From Blastocladiella emersonii ATCC 22665 (Eukaryota > Blastocladiomycota > Blastocladiomycetes > Blastocladiales > Blastocladiaceae), in contig JANHCV010000001.1 of NCBI GenBank assembly GCA_025594325.1, forward strand, positions 4,774,001 to 4,838,000: a stretch of DNA of 64,000 bases, given 5' to 3'. The translations under genes were made by a program, and so were the position numbers. Of this stretch, positions 32,150 through 42,733 are shown piece after piece. The first letter of the stretch is position 1, and each line of letters opens with the position of its first letter. Under the pieces are notes generated by a model. That model did not search any database, had not been told where the DNA came from, and was given only the letters and a program-made list of their open reading frames with translations.

Positions 32150-33382
32150 TAATCTCGTGCTTCGGCGCGAGAGAGTGCACTCTCTCGTGGGTTTGATTCA
32201 ATATTGTCGTTTGCAGAGAAAAAGCAACCAGAGCTGGCTCGGCGGGAAACCCCAGCTGAGACGCGGAGTCAGATTTGAAACGGACCGGCGCGGCGGGACC
32301 AATGAGCACCCAGCGATTTGAATGCGGCGCAACGCGACCCTGGCGACCGCGTCGTGCTTTCCTCGGTGCTCCTCCTCATGGGGACGGTGTGAGTGAAAAA
32401 TCATCAAGTACATCTGCATAGAACGCCAGGTCAATCAACACCCCGCCTTCGTGCCTCGTATTTATGACCAGCGTCGCCACTTGAGCGGGGATGACTTCGT
32501 TTGGTGAGGAGGCGCTGCCGTGCGAACTCGTCAGTCATACCGCGGGACGCGATGCGATTCTCGGTCATGCGCGATTTGGCGTCGGCATAAACGGAGCACT
32601 CGGCGTGATACGCTCCACGCAGTTGTTTCCCGCTGACTTCTACACGCTTCTTGGCGGCATTGAAGGCCTTGATATTACTGTTGCATACCCTTTCAAGCGT
32701 CGCGGTGGCGAGACACAGCAGATTGACGCGGACACGCGGCGGCGCCGCCGGGATCAGGTTGCGCGCGTGTTGCATGCACATCCTGCGCAGGATGTGCAGC
32801 AGGACCTGCGCGGCGTGCGGGAGCAAGGACTTGACGTCGGCGTCGAGGTCTGCGCCCTCGTTTGGGTCCGCATCTATGGCCTGCGCGTTGGTCCAGTCGG
32901 GGAGCGCATCCAACAGCGACGTCACTCGCGCAAGAGCCGTGTCAGCTGCGGCTGCGGAGATGCCGCGGCGAGCCCGTGGAGAGATTTATTTTTCGACAGC
33001 GACGAGTCTTGCGAAAAGTTTTGGGTGCAGGGAAGGGAAGGGAAGGGAAGTCGGTTGAGGTGGTCGCGCGTCGCGGAGCCGCGTGCGGCGCGCGAGGTGT
33101 GATGGGAGATAAGATGGCTTGACCGAACTCCCGGACCCCGGCCCGATCGAGCTGGGGTTTCAGCTGGGGTTTGGAGCTCAGGTTCAAAGTTGCACGTCCT
33201 CTGCAAACGACAATACATAGTGGGCCTTCTTTCAGACCTTGATCGATGGGTGATGGGAAAGTGGCCGAGGCGGCGCCACCTCGTGCGCGAGTCGCGGGGC
33301 GGCTGCGTGCCGACGTCCAGCACGCAGTTGAGTTCTCCCCTCCCCATCATCAGTCCCCTCAACACATGAGCAGCTAGGCGAC
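32150..33382. other. Spacer between F-box-like copies 2 and 3
   Basis: About 1.2 kb. A minus-strand frame at 32925-32431 (164 codons) has mildly protein-like sequence (MTSLLDALPDWTNAQAIDAD ... RRMCMQHARNLIP) and could be a relic, but nothing about it is recognisable. A short GGGAA array (GGGAAGGGAAGGGAAGGGAA) lies near 33029-33050. The last 150 nt resemble the 5' flanks of the other copies. Confidence 0.35.
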
Positions 33383-34930
33383 ATGATGCAAACGAATGGA
33401 AACCTACTCTCGATCTTCGACCTGCCCGTCGACGTCCAAGAGCGCGTCGCGGCGCACCTCGACGATGCGTATGCGCTTCGGCTGACGTCGCGCGCCGCCC
33501 TCGACTCGTCGTTGTGGCACAGCAAGCCGTGGTGGCCTGCCGTCTTTGCGCTTGTCGGCGGCGACACGAACAAGTTCCGCGCCGCGATCCCCGCCTACTT
33601 TGGCCGGCTCAAGGGCGCGCGCGCGGCCAAGAAGCGCGAGAAGAAGAAGCAGCTGTTCTTTGAGCTCGCTCGCGCGCTCGTCTGCGCCAATGTCGGCGAG
33701 GGCAAGTCGTGGGCCGCGCTGCGCGACTGGGCCGGCGGCGAGCTTCCGATCGACGCGGCGGGCTACTTTGCGATCATCCGCGCAGGGCTGCACGTCGAGT
33801 CGGACGATGACTTTGACTACGACGAGCCCGAGCACGAGGAGGAGGAGGAGGAGGAGGATGCCGACGCTTATGATGTCGACGAGGTGGATGAAGAGTCCCC
33901 GTCCGCCAAAGCCGATCGCCGCGAATCGCCTACGTCTCCCGAGTCCAAACACTCGATTGCCGCTCTTACCGTCGTCCTGCAGTGGAAAACCCGCAAGGGC
34001 GGCCTACTGTACGCCTCCTATGCGGAGCAGACCAAGACCACGTTCGAGTCGCAGCCCCCGCCAATCGCGCCCGTGCTCGCAAGCCCGCTCATCTCGTCGC
34101 CCGTCCGCCGTGACCTGCTTCGTGCTCATTGCCGCGCCAAGTTTTACGGCGAGAGGCCCGGCGAGCTCGTCCCCGCCATGCTGCTCGAGGGCACCAATTT
34201 TGTCCTCGAGATCTTGTGCCTTTCGCTCCGCCGAATCTGCGGCAGGGTCGACGCGCTCCACGCCCGCGTCGAGTCGTTCCTCGAGCACTTGATCCTGCAC
34301 GCGTTTGGGTCCGAGGAGCACTTTCACACAATGCGGCTTGTCCACGACATTCTCGTTGCCGCCACCAGCAAGCTGTTCCGGCCCTACGGGCCGCCCATGG
34401 CGTACCCCGTGGATCTCGTCAGCAAGGCGGACGTCGCCGCTGCAGTCGGCCGTGGCTACGAACGCATCAAGCAGGTCCGCCGCGAGCTGCTGCCTGCTGG
34501 CACTCAAGACGACGACCAATACGACGAGACGCTGCCGATCCACGTCGATCTCCATGAGATCTTGACCGGCGCATCCCAGATCGAGTACGAGCGCATGTTC
34601 AGCCGCGCATTCATGCTCGCTGTCGCACGCTACGCGCCTCGGGCCAGCGAGGCCCTCCGCGCGTGGGTCTGCGAGCTGCGGTTCTGGAAGCCGTCAATCT
34701 CGCTGTGGACCGTCATCGTTACGATGCTGCGCAAAAACGGCCCCGCTGACGTGGCCGCCGAGGCTGAACCGCTCTTCCCCATCGCAGAGCACGAAGAAGA
34801 GCCCATCATGCTACTGTTCAACATCGGGTCCGAGATGGTTGTGCGCTCGACGCCGTACTCGTCGCTGGCCGAGCTCCGCAAGGCGTACGAGGTCGCCGCC
34901 CGCGCCCCGCGTAGGGGCCGCTACATCTAA
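33383..34930 (+). CDS. F-box-like family protein, copy 3
   Basis: Intronless, 515 residues, ATG at 33383 (an upstream ATGAGCAGC runs into TAG). It is close to copy 1: IFDLPVDVQERVAAHL, then a two-residue shorter F-box centre (DDAYALRLTSRAALDSSLW), and the same GARAAKKREKKKQLFFEL block. The acidic linker contains an eight-residue Glu run encoded by GAG repeats. The second half has LQWKTRKGGLLYASYAEQ and FGSEEHFHTMRLVHDILVAA. The carboxy end (AARAPRRGRYI) matches the Arg/Gly ends of copies 1 and 2. Confidence 0.75.
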   Translation: MMQTNGNLLSIFDLPVDVQERVAAHLDDAYALRLTSRAALDSSLWHSKPWWPAVFALVGGDTNKFRAAIPAYFGRLKGARAAKKREKKKQLFFELARALVCANVGEGKSWAALRDWAGGELPIDAAGYFAIIRAGLHVESDDDFDYDEPEHEEEEEEEDADAYDVDEVDEESPSAKADRRESPTSPESKHSIAALTVVLQWKTRKGGLLYASYAEQTKTTFESQPPPIAPVLASPLISSPVRRDLLRAHCRAKFYGERPGELVPAMLLEGTNFVLEILCLSLRRICGRVDALHARVESFLEHLILHAFGSEEHFHTMRLVHDILVAATSKLFRPYGPPMAYPVDLVSKADVAAAVGRGYERIKQVRRELLPAGTQDDDQYDETLPIHVDLHEILTGASQIEYERMFSRAFMLAVARYAPRASEALRAWVCELRFWKPSISLWTVIVTMLRKNGPADVAAEAEPLFPIAEHEEEPIMLLFNIGSEMVVRSTPYSSLAELRKAYEVAARAPRRGRYI

Positions 34931-35157
34931 TGTCACAGTTCGTGTAATTGACGTGTTTGCATCAAATTTATCCTGTACTTGCCACTCCTTATTGCCTTTC
35001 AGGTTCAGGGAGCGCGTCGGGCACGAGGTCAGTCGGCAGCCAGGTCGGCGACAGCGAGCGAACTCGGCGGTGGTCGCCGCGCTGGTCGCCGCGCAGGACG
35101 CCTGAACCCGACCTCCCCTGCAAACGGTTGATATCTCACACCCCACGCGACTACTTG

Positions 35158-36354
35158 ATGCAAACTAATGTAATAGAGCCGACGGTCTTTGGCTTATCAA
35201 AAGAGCTGCAGCGCCGCATAGCGTCGCTCCTCAGCCCTCGCGCCGCGATGCAGCTCCGCGCCGCTTCGCGAGACATCAACGCATCGTCGCTTTGGCGCGG
35301 CAAGCCGTCGTGGGAACTCGCTCTTACCCTCATGTCCGGAAACCGCGAGGCCTTCCTCTCGGCCGCGCCCAAGTACCAGGGCCGCCGTAAGAGCGTGCAC
35401 GCGGACTTCAAGCGCCGCGACATGAAGGCGCTGTTCGTCGAGCTCGCTTCTGCCCTTGTGCGCGCCGATGTCGGCGATCCCAAGAAATGGGGCATGCTCC
35501 GCGAATGGGCCTGTGGCGAGCTCCCGCTTGACGCAGCAAGTTACTTTGATATCGCGCGCTCAGGCGCGCCGAAACCCGTCCAATGCGACCCGTTCGGCGA
35601 CTACGACGACTCTGATGCCGAGTCCCTTTCGGTTGACGAGGCTCCAGCACCACCCAGCCGCGGCCACGCGGTCGCAGCGCTGGGCGTCGTGCTGCAGTGG
35701 CGGAACCGCAACGGCAAGCTCATGTACACGACGTTCGCCGAGCAGATCGGGTCCAAGCTTACCCTCGCACCCATCTCGCCCGCTCTCGCGAACCCCGCCA
35801 TCCGGTCCAAGACCCGACGCGCCATCCTGCGAGTCCAAGCCAAAGCTCGGCGGTTCGACTTGGAGGACGAGGACACTGACGCCCTCGTCTCGGCCACGAT
35901 CCTCGAGGGCGCCACCTTTACGCTCGAAATCATGTGTCACGCGATCCGCGAGTTCCGCACACGCTCGTTTCTCGTCCATTTGCCGTCACACAGCCTTCGG
36001 CTGGCACCGGCGCAGGGCTTTGCCCTTTCGCCCTTGCCTTTGGCCGTCCTTGCCTCGCGTTCGCTTCCCCTCTTCAGCGTTCGTGAGAGTAAGTCGGCAA
36101 TGAACACCTTTTCAGTTGCGCACACTTTTGTGATTCCGGCTCGCATCCTCGGGAAGAATGCTCGCGAGATAGACACGTTACCCGCGTCCAAGTTGACCAC
36201 GTTGCGCAGCGCGTGCACCTCCTGGCGCATCAGCGAGCGCTTGCCGACCTTGAACTCACCCACGGGCGTAAGCACGCTGACGTGCAGGTTGCGCGTGATC
36301 GCGAGGTCGATGAAGCGTCGTTGTAGGCAGACAGCATCGTCGTCGCCTCGTTAG
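35158..36354 (+). pseudogene. F-box-like family, broken copy 4 (5' half)
   Basis: From ATG 35158 this reads as a paralogue of the minus-strand gene at 49749-51248. Shared blocks are MQT, LQRRIAS, SLWRGKPSWELAL, FKRRDMKALFVELASALVRA, DPKKWGMLREWACGELPLDA, WRNRNGKLMYTTFAEQ and EGATFTLEIMCHAIR. Similarity stops near 35970. Past that the open frame runs on to 36354 through an unrelated inserted sequence, so the true gene is truncated. The missing middle and 3' parts have counterparts at 38581-38874 and 45117-45463, which may be the displaced remainder. Confidence 0.65.
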
Positions 36355-36460
36355 GTCGATAATCAACGCCGCAGCCGTTCATCTTCATGATCCCGCAGAG
36401 CGCACAGTGCACGGGCGACGCCAACGGCAGCGCGCCCAACGTCCGCGTTGTTGTCGGCAG

Positions 36461-37300
36461 CCAGCGTCGCCTCATTATATTGAGGAACAGTGCCGCCTTG
36501 TTGAATAGATGATCAGCGTCGCCTTGTCGCGTTGATGATCATCGTCGCCTTGTTGAGTTGAAGTTCAGCGCCGCCTCATTGCGTCAATGAACAGCGTCGC
36601 CTCGTTGGGTCGATGATCAGGTTTGCCTTGTTGGGTTGATAACCTGCGTCGCCTTGTTGCGTAGATGACCAGCGTCGCCTCGTTGCATCCATGACCAGCG
36701 TCGTCTTGTTGGGTTGATGCCAGCGTTGCCTTGTCGAGTTGATAGTCAGCGTCGCCTTGTCGAGTTGGTGATCAGCGTTGCCTTGTTGTGCTGGCGACCA
36801 GCGTCGCCTTGCTGCGTTGATGTCCAGCGTCGCCTCGTTCCGTGAATGTCTAGCGTCGCCTCGTTACGTCAATGTTCAGCGCCACCTTGTTACTTCAATG
36901 TTCAGCGTCGCCTCATTGCGTTGATGACCAGCGTTGCCTCGTTAAGTTGCGGATCAGCGTTGCCTCGTTGCGTTGATAGTCAGCGTCGCCTCGTTGGGTC
37001 GTGATCAGCGTCACCTTGTTCCATTGATGATCAGCGTCGGCTCGTTGCATCGATGACCAGCATCGGCTCGTTGCATCGATGACCAGCATCGGCTCGTTGC
37101 ATCGATGACCAGCGTCGGCTCGTTGCATCGATGGCCAGCGTCGGCTCGTTGCATCGATGACCAGCGTCGCCTCGTTAAGTTGAAGTTCAGCGTCGCCTCG
37201 TTGCATCGTGATCAGCGTCGCCTTGTTGAGTTTGTGATCAGCGTCGCCTCGTTGCGTCAATGACCAGCGTCGCCTCTTGCGTTGATCATCACCGTCGCCT
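36461..37300. repeat. 26-bp minisatellite, about 32 imperfect copies
   Basis: Head-to-tail units near CATCGATGACCAGCGTCGCC + TCGTTG cover about 840 nt. The cleanest run is 37045-37170, where five successive units of exactly 26 nt differ by one or two bases. Elsewhere units vary (TTGATGATCAGCGTCGCCTT and similar), so the array is old. Open frames seen across it are products of the repeat and not genes. Confidence 0.85.
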
Positions 37301-37744
37301 TGCCGCGCAGCACTAATTGGAGCCAAGACGAGGATTGAGTGCTGCGCTTGAGAGTCAACAAGCAAACAAGGTGAGTTAGCTCGGGTTACGCTCAAATCGT
37401 CATAGCGAAAGTATTGCGTACTTGTCGAGTTTCTGCCCCAGCATATGGTTGCTCATCTCCATCGCGACACGATCAAGGCAAGGAGCAGGGGCTGCGACTC
37501 AACCCAGCCGCGATGCTGCTGCTGTTGCCGCATAACATGCTGCGCAGAGCGACAGTGACAAGGTAACACGTAAGGTGAACCACCGCCTTGGCTCAGCTGC
37601 AAGTTTAACTTTGTAAGGAAGCTAAATGAGGTACAGTCGCCAACTTGGCGCGGATGCGGCTGAAGTCGCACAGCAACCAAGAAAGGTCATTGACACATCA
37701 ATTAGCAACAACAGAGTACATATTTGTTGCGGGTTGGCTTTGAA

Positions 37745-38344
37745 TCAGCGAGGGCGCGCGAGGGAGAAAGGGCGAGGGGACGCGTTCAGCCACTCACGTG
37801 ACATGATGAGGCAAGCCCAAATGTGACAATCAACGCCAGACCCGGTGGCGGAGCAGGTGGAGGTACGGTTGCAGATGCGGTAGGCGGAGGCGCAGAACCA
37901 GAAGCCGAAAGCGAGCTGGGTGCGACTGTTGAGGACAAGGTGGTTGAAGTAAGTGCAGCGCTTACATGCGCGCTGAGCGGGTTGATGATGTGGACGAGGC
38001 GGCACGCGCGACGAAAGTTCAGCGCGGTCGTTGGATCGTTGTTGATGAGGGCGAGGCGTAGAGCTGAGAGAGAGGACGGGTCGCGCAGATCTGCGGCGGT
38101 CAGCGACAGCGACGCGAGCAGTCCATGGTATGCGTCGATCAGTTAATGGAGCTTTGCCGACAGACTCGGGGGCGCGTGTATGAGCAGAATTTTGAGCGAG
38201 CCAGGCGGCAGCGTGTCGAGCGGCAGCAGCGCGGTGGCCGTGCGACGCGAAGGTGGCGTAGTTGCTCGAGTCGAGGCACAGCCAGTCGACGAGGCGGTCA
38301 CACTCCTCCGCGGTCCACCTTGGCCGACTGTCGTGTTGCGGCAT
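37745..38344 (-). pseudogene. Decayed frame with SANT/Myb-like N-terminus inside the hAT-like remnant
   Basis: From ATG 38344 the minus strand encodes RPRWTAEECDRLVDWLCLDS followed by NYATFASHGHRAAAARHAAA and WL. The Trp-anchored helices look like the SANT/Myb-like segment found at the start of many fungal transposon-linked proteins. After about 65 residues the frame becomes Arg/Pro-rich and loses character, while another frame looks more protein-like (ALINNDPTTALNFRRACRLV). This suggests a frameshift or an unrecognised intron. Function cannot be assigned. Confidence 0.35.
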
Positions 38345-38580
38345 GTTACAGCCGCTCAAGCTTTCGTTTCGTGGAGGAGAAGTGGAGTGCGCAACGTCGC
38401 CCGAGCCAAAGTCGCGAGCAAGCCGCAAAACGCGTTCGACCACAGTCACGTGACATGTATGACTTGATGACACCAAGTGAAATCCGCCAAAAGCACGTGA
38501 CCCAGGATAGAAACGCGAAGGGGCCACCCAATATTTCAGGGCAAAGCCCTGCATTTCAGGGCAAAGCCCTGCACTTGCGC

Positions 38581-38874
38581 ATGGCGCCAATGCTGAATGC
38601 TCTCATCGGCCAAACCTTTGGCCGCCGCGAACATTATTCAATCTCCCGCCTGCTTCACGACATTTTGGTCGTCAGCGCGGACCCGGATGTGACCAACCAG
38701 CTGGACGGCTTCGGCGAGTGTTTCAAAGTGCAAAATCTTGTTGAGTCGGATCAGGAGCACACTTGGGATCGCGTTCAACAAGTCTTCCGAGCAGCCGTAA
38801 AAGCTGCCCTGCCGGATCGTGTTGATGAACACGAAATCGATGACGTTTACGAGGCGGTCGCCAACGCAAAGCGC
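38581..38874 (+). pseudogene. F-box-like family, middle fragment cut by the copia element
   Basis: Ninety-eight codons (MAPMLNALIGQTFGRREHYS, then ISRLLHDILVVS) align with the central part of the minus-strand paralogue (VPGLVAHTFGVPEFF, ITRLVHDLLVAS). The fragment ends with AAG CGC, whose last five bases AGCGC are the left target-site duplication of the copia element. The reading frame resumes exactly at 45122, after the second AGCGC. Confidence 0.7.
38870..38874. repeat. Left target-site duplication AGCGC
   Basis: AGCGC directly precedes the TG of the left LTR and is repeated at 45117-45121 after the right LTR. Five bases is the usual Ty1/copia duplication length. Confidence 0.9.
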
Positions 38875-39129
38875 TGCTATTCTACTCAGGCACAGGGGAA
38901 GCGGGATACACGCGACGTACAGCGACAGGATGGTATTGCAGGGGAAATCAACCAGTGTATCAAACAGGAACAGCTTCATTCATCCTCGAACAGGAACCGA
39001 GCGCGAGAGTGCGCCGCGCGTTGGGCTGCAGCGGAGGCGTGGGAGGCGGCATCAGTGGGTGGCGTGATCCACACCTGACCTCGGCGCGTGCGTGTCTCGC
39101 ATGTCTCGCACGCACGCCCCACTACAGCA
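38875..39129 (-). repeat. Left LTR (3' LTR of the copia element)
   Basis: 255 bp, TGCTATTCTACTC at the outer end and CCCCACTACAGCA at the inner end on the plus strand. It differs from the right LTR at 11 positions with no gaps, all transitions. Confidence 0.95.
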
Positions 39130-39155
39130 CTCCCGCATGGACCTCGGCACCCAGA

Positions 39156-40976
39156 CTACTTGGTCTTGACTGGGACGACGTCCTTGAGCTTGACCATGCC
39201 CATGGCCTTGAGCGTCTCGATGAACTGGTCGCGCGGCACGACCTTGGTGAGGTAGTTGGCGAGGTTCTTCTTGGACGGCACGTACTTGAGCTCGACGACC
39301 TTCTCCTTGACCTGCTCGCGCAGGAAGAACACGCGCACCGAGACGTGCCTGACGGACCAGCGCATGTCACTCGTGGTGGCAAGGATGCGCGCCGCGTCGT
39401 TGTCGATGAACGTCGGCACCATGTCGATCTTCTTGTTGAGCAGGTCAGACGTGAGCGTGTTGAGCCAGGCCACGTCGCGGATCGCCTCAGTGGCGGCGTT
39501 GAGCTCGGCCTTGGTCGTCGAGAGCGCTACCCACAACTGGCGGCGCAAGCACCAGGTCGTCGCGCTGCCGTTGATCAGCGTGACAAACCCTGTGGTCGAT
39601 CTGCGCGTCGCCTCGTCGCCAGCGAAATCGGCGTCCACGTACGCGGACAGATCGACCAACCCATCGGCGGACCGGTGGTACATGATGCCGAGCGAGACGG
39701 TGCCCTTGAGGTACTCGACGATCGCAATGAGCGCGTCCATGTCCATGGTCGTTGGGTTGGCCGCGTTCCGCAACACGACGCTGGTCGCGTACGCAATGTC
39801 AACGCGCGACACAGTCGCGAGGTGCATCAGCCCGCCGAGCAGCGACAGGAACCACTTGCGCTCGCCCGGGTTGAGCGGCACCACCTCCTTGGCCGAGCTG
39901 GTGGCGACCATGGGCGTGCTGCGCGTTCTGGGCGAGTCGCCGCCAAACTCCTTGATCAGGTCGCGTGTGTACTGCGGCTGGCCGATCCAGATCCCGTCCT
40001 TGGTCTGGATCACCTGCATGTTGAGGTATTTTGAGGCCAGGCCCAGGTCCTTGATCTTGAGCTCTTGCGCGAGCGCGGCCTTGACAGCGGCGACCTCCTT
40101 CTCGTCGGTGCCCGCGATCAGGCTGTTGTCAACGTAGGCGATCAGGTACGTGATGGACGTGCGCGTACGCCGAATGTACATGCAGCAGTCGGCGGCGCTG
40201 GCAATGAACCCGTTCTTGATGAGGATGGCGGCGAGGTGGTTCGACCACTTGTGGCCAGCCTGGCGCAGACCGTACAGCGACTTCTTGAGCTTCAGGACGT
40301 GGCCGTCCTTGATGTCCATGCCCTCAGGCGCGCGCATGTACACCGTCTCCTTCAACGACGCGTGGACGTACGCGCTCATCACGTCCATCAAATGGACGGG
40401 CAGGCCCTGCGCGGCGGCGATGGCAAACAGCGTGCGCGCCGATCCGTGGGCGATGGCGGGCGCAAACGTCGCGTTGAAGTCGCGGCCCTCAATCTGCTGG
40501 TTTCCGTGCGCAACGAGACGCGCCTTGAAGCGGGTCACCTCGCCCTCGTTGTTGCGCTTGAGCGCGAACACAAACATGGACGTGATGACGTGGGCCATGC
40601 AGCTGTTGCCGCGCACTGGCCACTTGACAATCTCAAACGTGTCGTTGTCAATGAGAGACTGGAGCTCCTCCTTGATGGCCTGGACCCACTCGGCCCACTG
40701 TGCGCTGGACATGGCCTCCTTATACGTCCGAGGCGTCAGGATGTCAACGAACTCGCCAAGGAACGCGGCGGCCTTGTCATCCAGCAGCGCCGCGATGAAC
40801 CCGTAGTCAAGCGTGTACTCGTCACGCGCGCTGCTGTTTCGCGCAGCGTCGTCCGTTGGATCAATGGTGGTGTCCGAGTCCTTGAACTTGGCCGGCAGCT
40901 GGCCGCGGTTTGAGCGGGCCGGGTTGGTGCGCTTTGGCTTGCGCTCCAGATCAGGCGCGGGAGATGCAGCACGTTT
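39156..40976 (-). pseudogene. Copia reverse transcriptase and RNase H region
   Basis: It runs in the same frame as the integrase part after a TGA at 40979-40977. RT features: VTRFKARLVAHGNQQIEG, MDVMSAYVHASLKETVYM, KLKKSLYGLRQAGHKWSNHL, then LIAYVDNSLIAG. The second catalytic Asp of the usual YVDD is Asn (AAC at 40127-40125). RNase H features: AYVDADFAGDEATRRSTTGF, WCLRRQLWVALSTTKAEL (usual S-T-E-A-E), and DNDAARIL. The frame ends in VVPVKTK-TAG just inside the left LTR. Asn in the active site should abolish polymerisation. Confidence 0.9.
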
Positions 40977-40979
40977 TCA

Positions 40980-42704
40980 AGCCGCGACGCCGTGATCACC
41001 AATGGGCACCAGGTCCGTAGCGCCGTAATCGCGATTGGGACTGGCGACATCGCGATGCGGTGCTGAGGCGGCTTCGCCGCCCGCACCCTCCCGCCGCGCA
41101 GCGGTGGACACAGCAGCCGGAGCTCCCGCCAACTGCGGCGCAGCAGCTTCCGCTGGCTGCGGCGCAATGGCTCCCGCCGACCTGGGCGCGGCAGCTCCCG
41201 CCAACTTGGGCTCGGCAGCTCCCGCCGACTCGGGCGCAGCAGCCCCCGCCAACTCGGGCTCGGCAGCTCCCGCCGACTTGGGCGCGGCAGCCCCCGCCGA
41301 CTGCCGGCGGAACGACTGCTCCATGACGCGGGTCTTGTTGAACACGGCCCAGCTGGTGGTGTGGATCTCCTGGGTCTCAAGGTTGACGACAATGTACGCG
41401 GCACCGCCGTTGGTGTAGCCGAGCAGGCGCATCGAGGAACCACGCGGGCGGATCTTGCTGATGTTGTCGCGCGGGGAATGGACAACCACGTCCGCCAACC
41501 ACGCGCGGAAGATGCCAAGATCTGGCGCCTCACCCAACCACGCCTCGTGCGGCGAGATGTGGTAGCGGCCCTCGGGCTGCTTGAGCGCGGTGCTCGGGAG
41601 GCAGTTGCGGACGAAACACGCGGCCGTGAACGCGTACGGCCAGTACGTCTCAGGCAGGTCAACGGCGGCAGCGATTGACGCGCGGGCCTTGACAGTCACG
41701 TCCTGCACCAGCCGCTCAATGCGCCTGTTGGCGTGGTGGTTACCCGGCGGTGAGAAATGCCACTCGATGCCCTTGGCGGCGGCCCACTCGGTGAGCGTCT
41801 TGTTCTTGAACTCGCTGCCGTTGTCCAAGCGGAACCGCTTGACGGTGGTGTCGGTCTTGTTCTCGAGGCGGTTGACGAGCTTCATGATGAACTTGGGCGC
41901 GTCGGACTTGGCCTCGAGGGCAAACGCCCAGGCCTTGCGCGTGTAGTCGTCGAGCACGAGCAGGATGCACGTCTTGTCCTTGATGGCGGCCTCGTTGACA
42001 ATGGCAAGGTTGAAGCGCAGGCACTCGAGGCGCGCCTTGGTCTTCTTGCCCGCGGGGCCCGCCAACGGGCCGCGCTGGATGTTGGCCGTGACGCACAACA
42101 CACAGATGCCGCCCACGTCCTCGTCGCCGTGGTCCCCAGTGCATCAACGGGCAAGGTCGACCAGCTTGTACGCCGGGTCCGCGAGGACCGCCTTGATGAC
42201 GTGGGCGCCTGGGTGACCGAGCCGCACGTGCACAACGTGCTGCGGCAAGTAGTTGAGCGTTGCGTCGGCAAACGTGTGGAACGCGGCGTTGCACGCGCCA
42301 GCCTCGGGGATGGTCGCGCATGCCACCAGCGCCGTGTGCTGCGCGTTGGTCTCCTTGCCAATCATGTCGGCGAACGACTGCCCGTTGATCTTGGTCATGA
42401 CCTTGACGGCCACGGCGCGCTCCTTGTTGACGGCCTTCTTCATGTCCTCGTCCGACAGGCACGCCCAGAAACAGACGTCGGGGTGCGGCCCCGCGTACGT
42501 GCCGAGATTGGCGACCATCATGGCCGACTCCTCCGTTGGGCGGTGGAAGTGGGCCTTCTTGGCCTTGGGCACCCGCGCCTGCATGCGAGCGGGCAGCGCG
42601 CCGACAAGCGTCAGGAGGCGCCCATGGATCGCGCCCTTGATCTTGCGGCCGCAGGCCAGCTCCAGCATGAAGGTGGTCTTGTTGGCGGGGAACGTCGATG
42701 TCAC
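40980..42704 (-). pseudogene. Copia integrase region
   Basis: GAG-pre-integrase-like sequence (VVHVRLGHPGAHVIKAVLAD) is followed by an in-frame TGA (42146-42144). Then come a zinc-finger relic (GGICVLCVTANIQRG) and the D-D-E core: LVLDDYTRKAWAF, FRLDNGSEFKNKTL and PPGNHHANRRIERL. The C-terminal tail has about ten copies of a six- to eight-residue Ala/Gly unit (ELAGAAAPKSAGAAEP), an unusual expansion for this region. It ends at the TGA at 40979-40977, which separates it from RT in the same frame. Confidence 0.88.
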
Positions 42705-42733
42705 GCCATCACGCTGCAGCTGCGTCGTGCTGA

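Larger units (their letters stand above)
36005..38579. mobile_element. Probable non-autonomous hAT-type DNA transposon remnant
   Basis: CAGGGCTTTGCCCT at 36013-36026 and its inverse AGGGCAAAGCCCTG at 38558-38571 could be terminal inverted repeats. The right motif occurs twice, 20 nt apart. The outer eight bases are CACCGGCG (left, 36005-36012) and CACTTGCG (right, 38572-38579), matching at 6 of 8; eight-base target duplications are normal for hAT elements. The motif is itself nearly palindromic, which weakens the argument. The interior holds a 26-bp minisatellite and a decayed frame with a SANT-like stretch. The element lies at the point where copy 4 of the F-box family stops. Confidence 0.45.

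Noticed and set aside
36913-37395. 160-codon minus-strand frame with repeated QRGDAD/NEATLVIDATS units
   Set aside because: It is the translation of the 26-bp minisatellite. Unit length is not a multiple of three, so the frame cycles through different peptides.
36013-38874. Idea that the broken F-box copy at 35158 and the fragment at 38581 are one gene split only by the hAT-like element
   Set aside because: Joining across the proposed 8-bp duplication puts the two parts out of frame, and both flanks carry a similar LR(L/M)AP stretch. Two separate broken copies, or a later indel, remain possible, so I did not annotate one gene.
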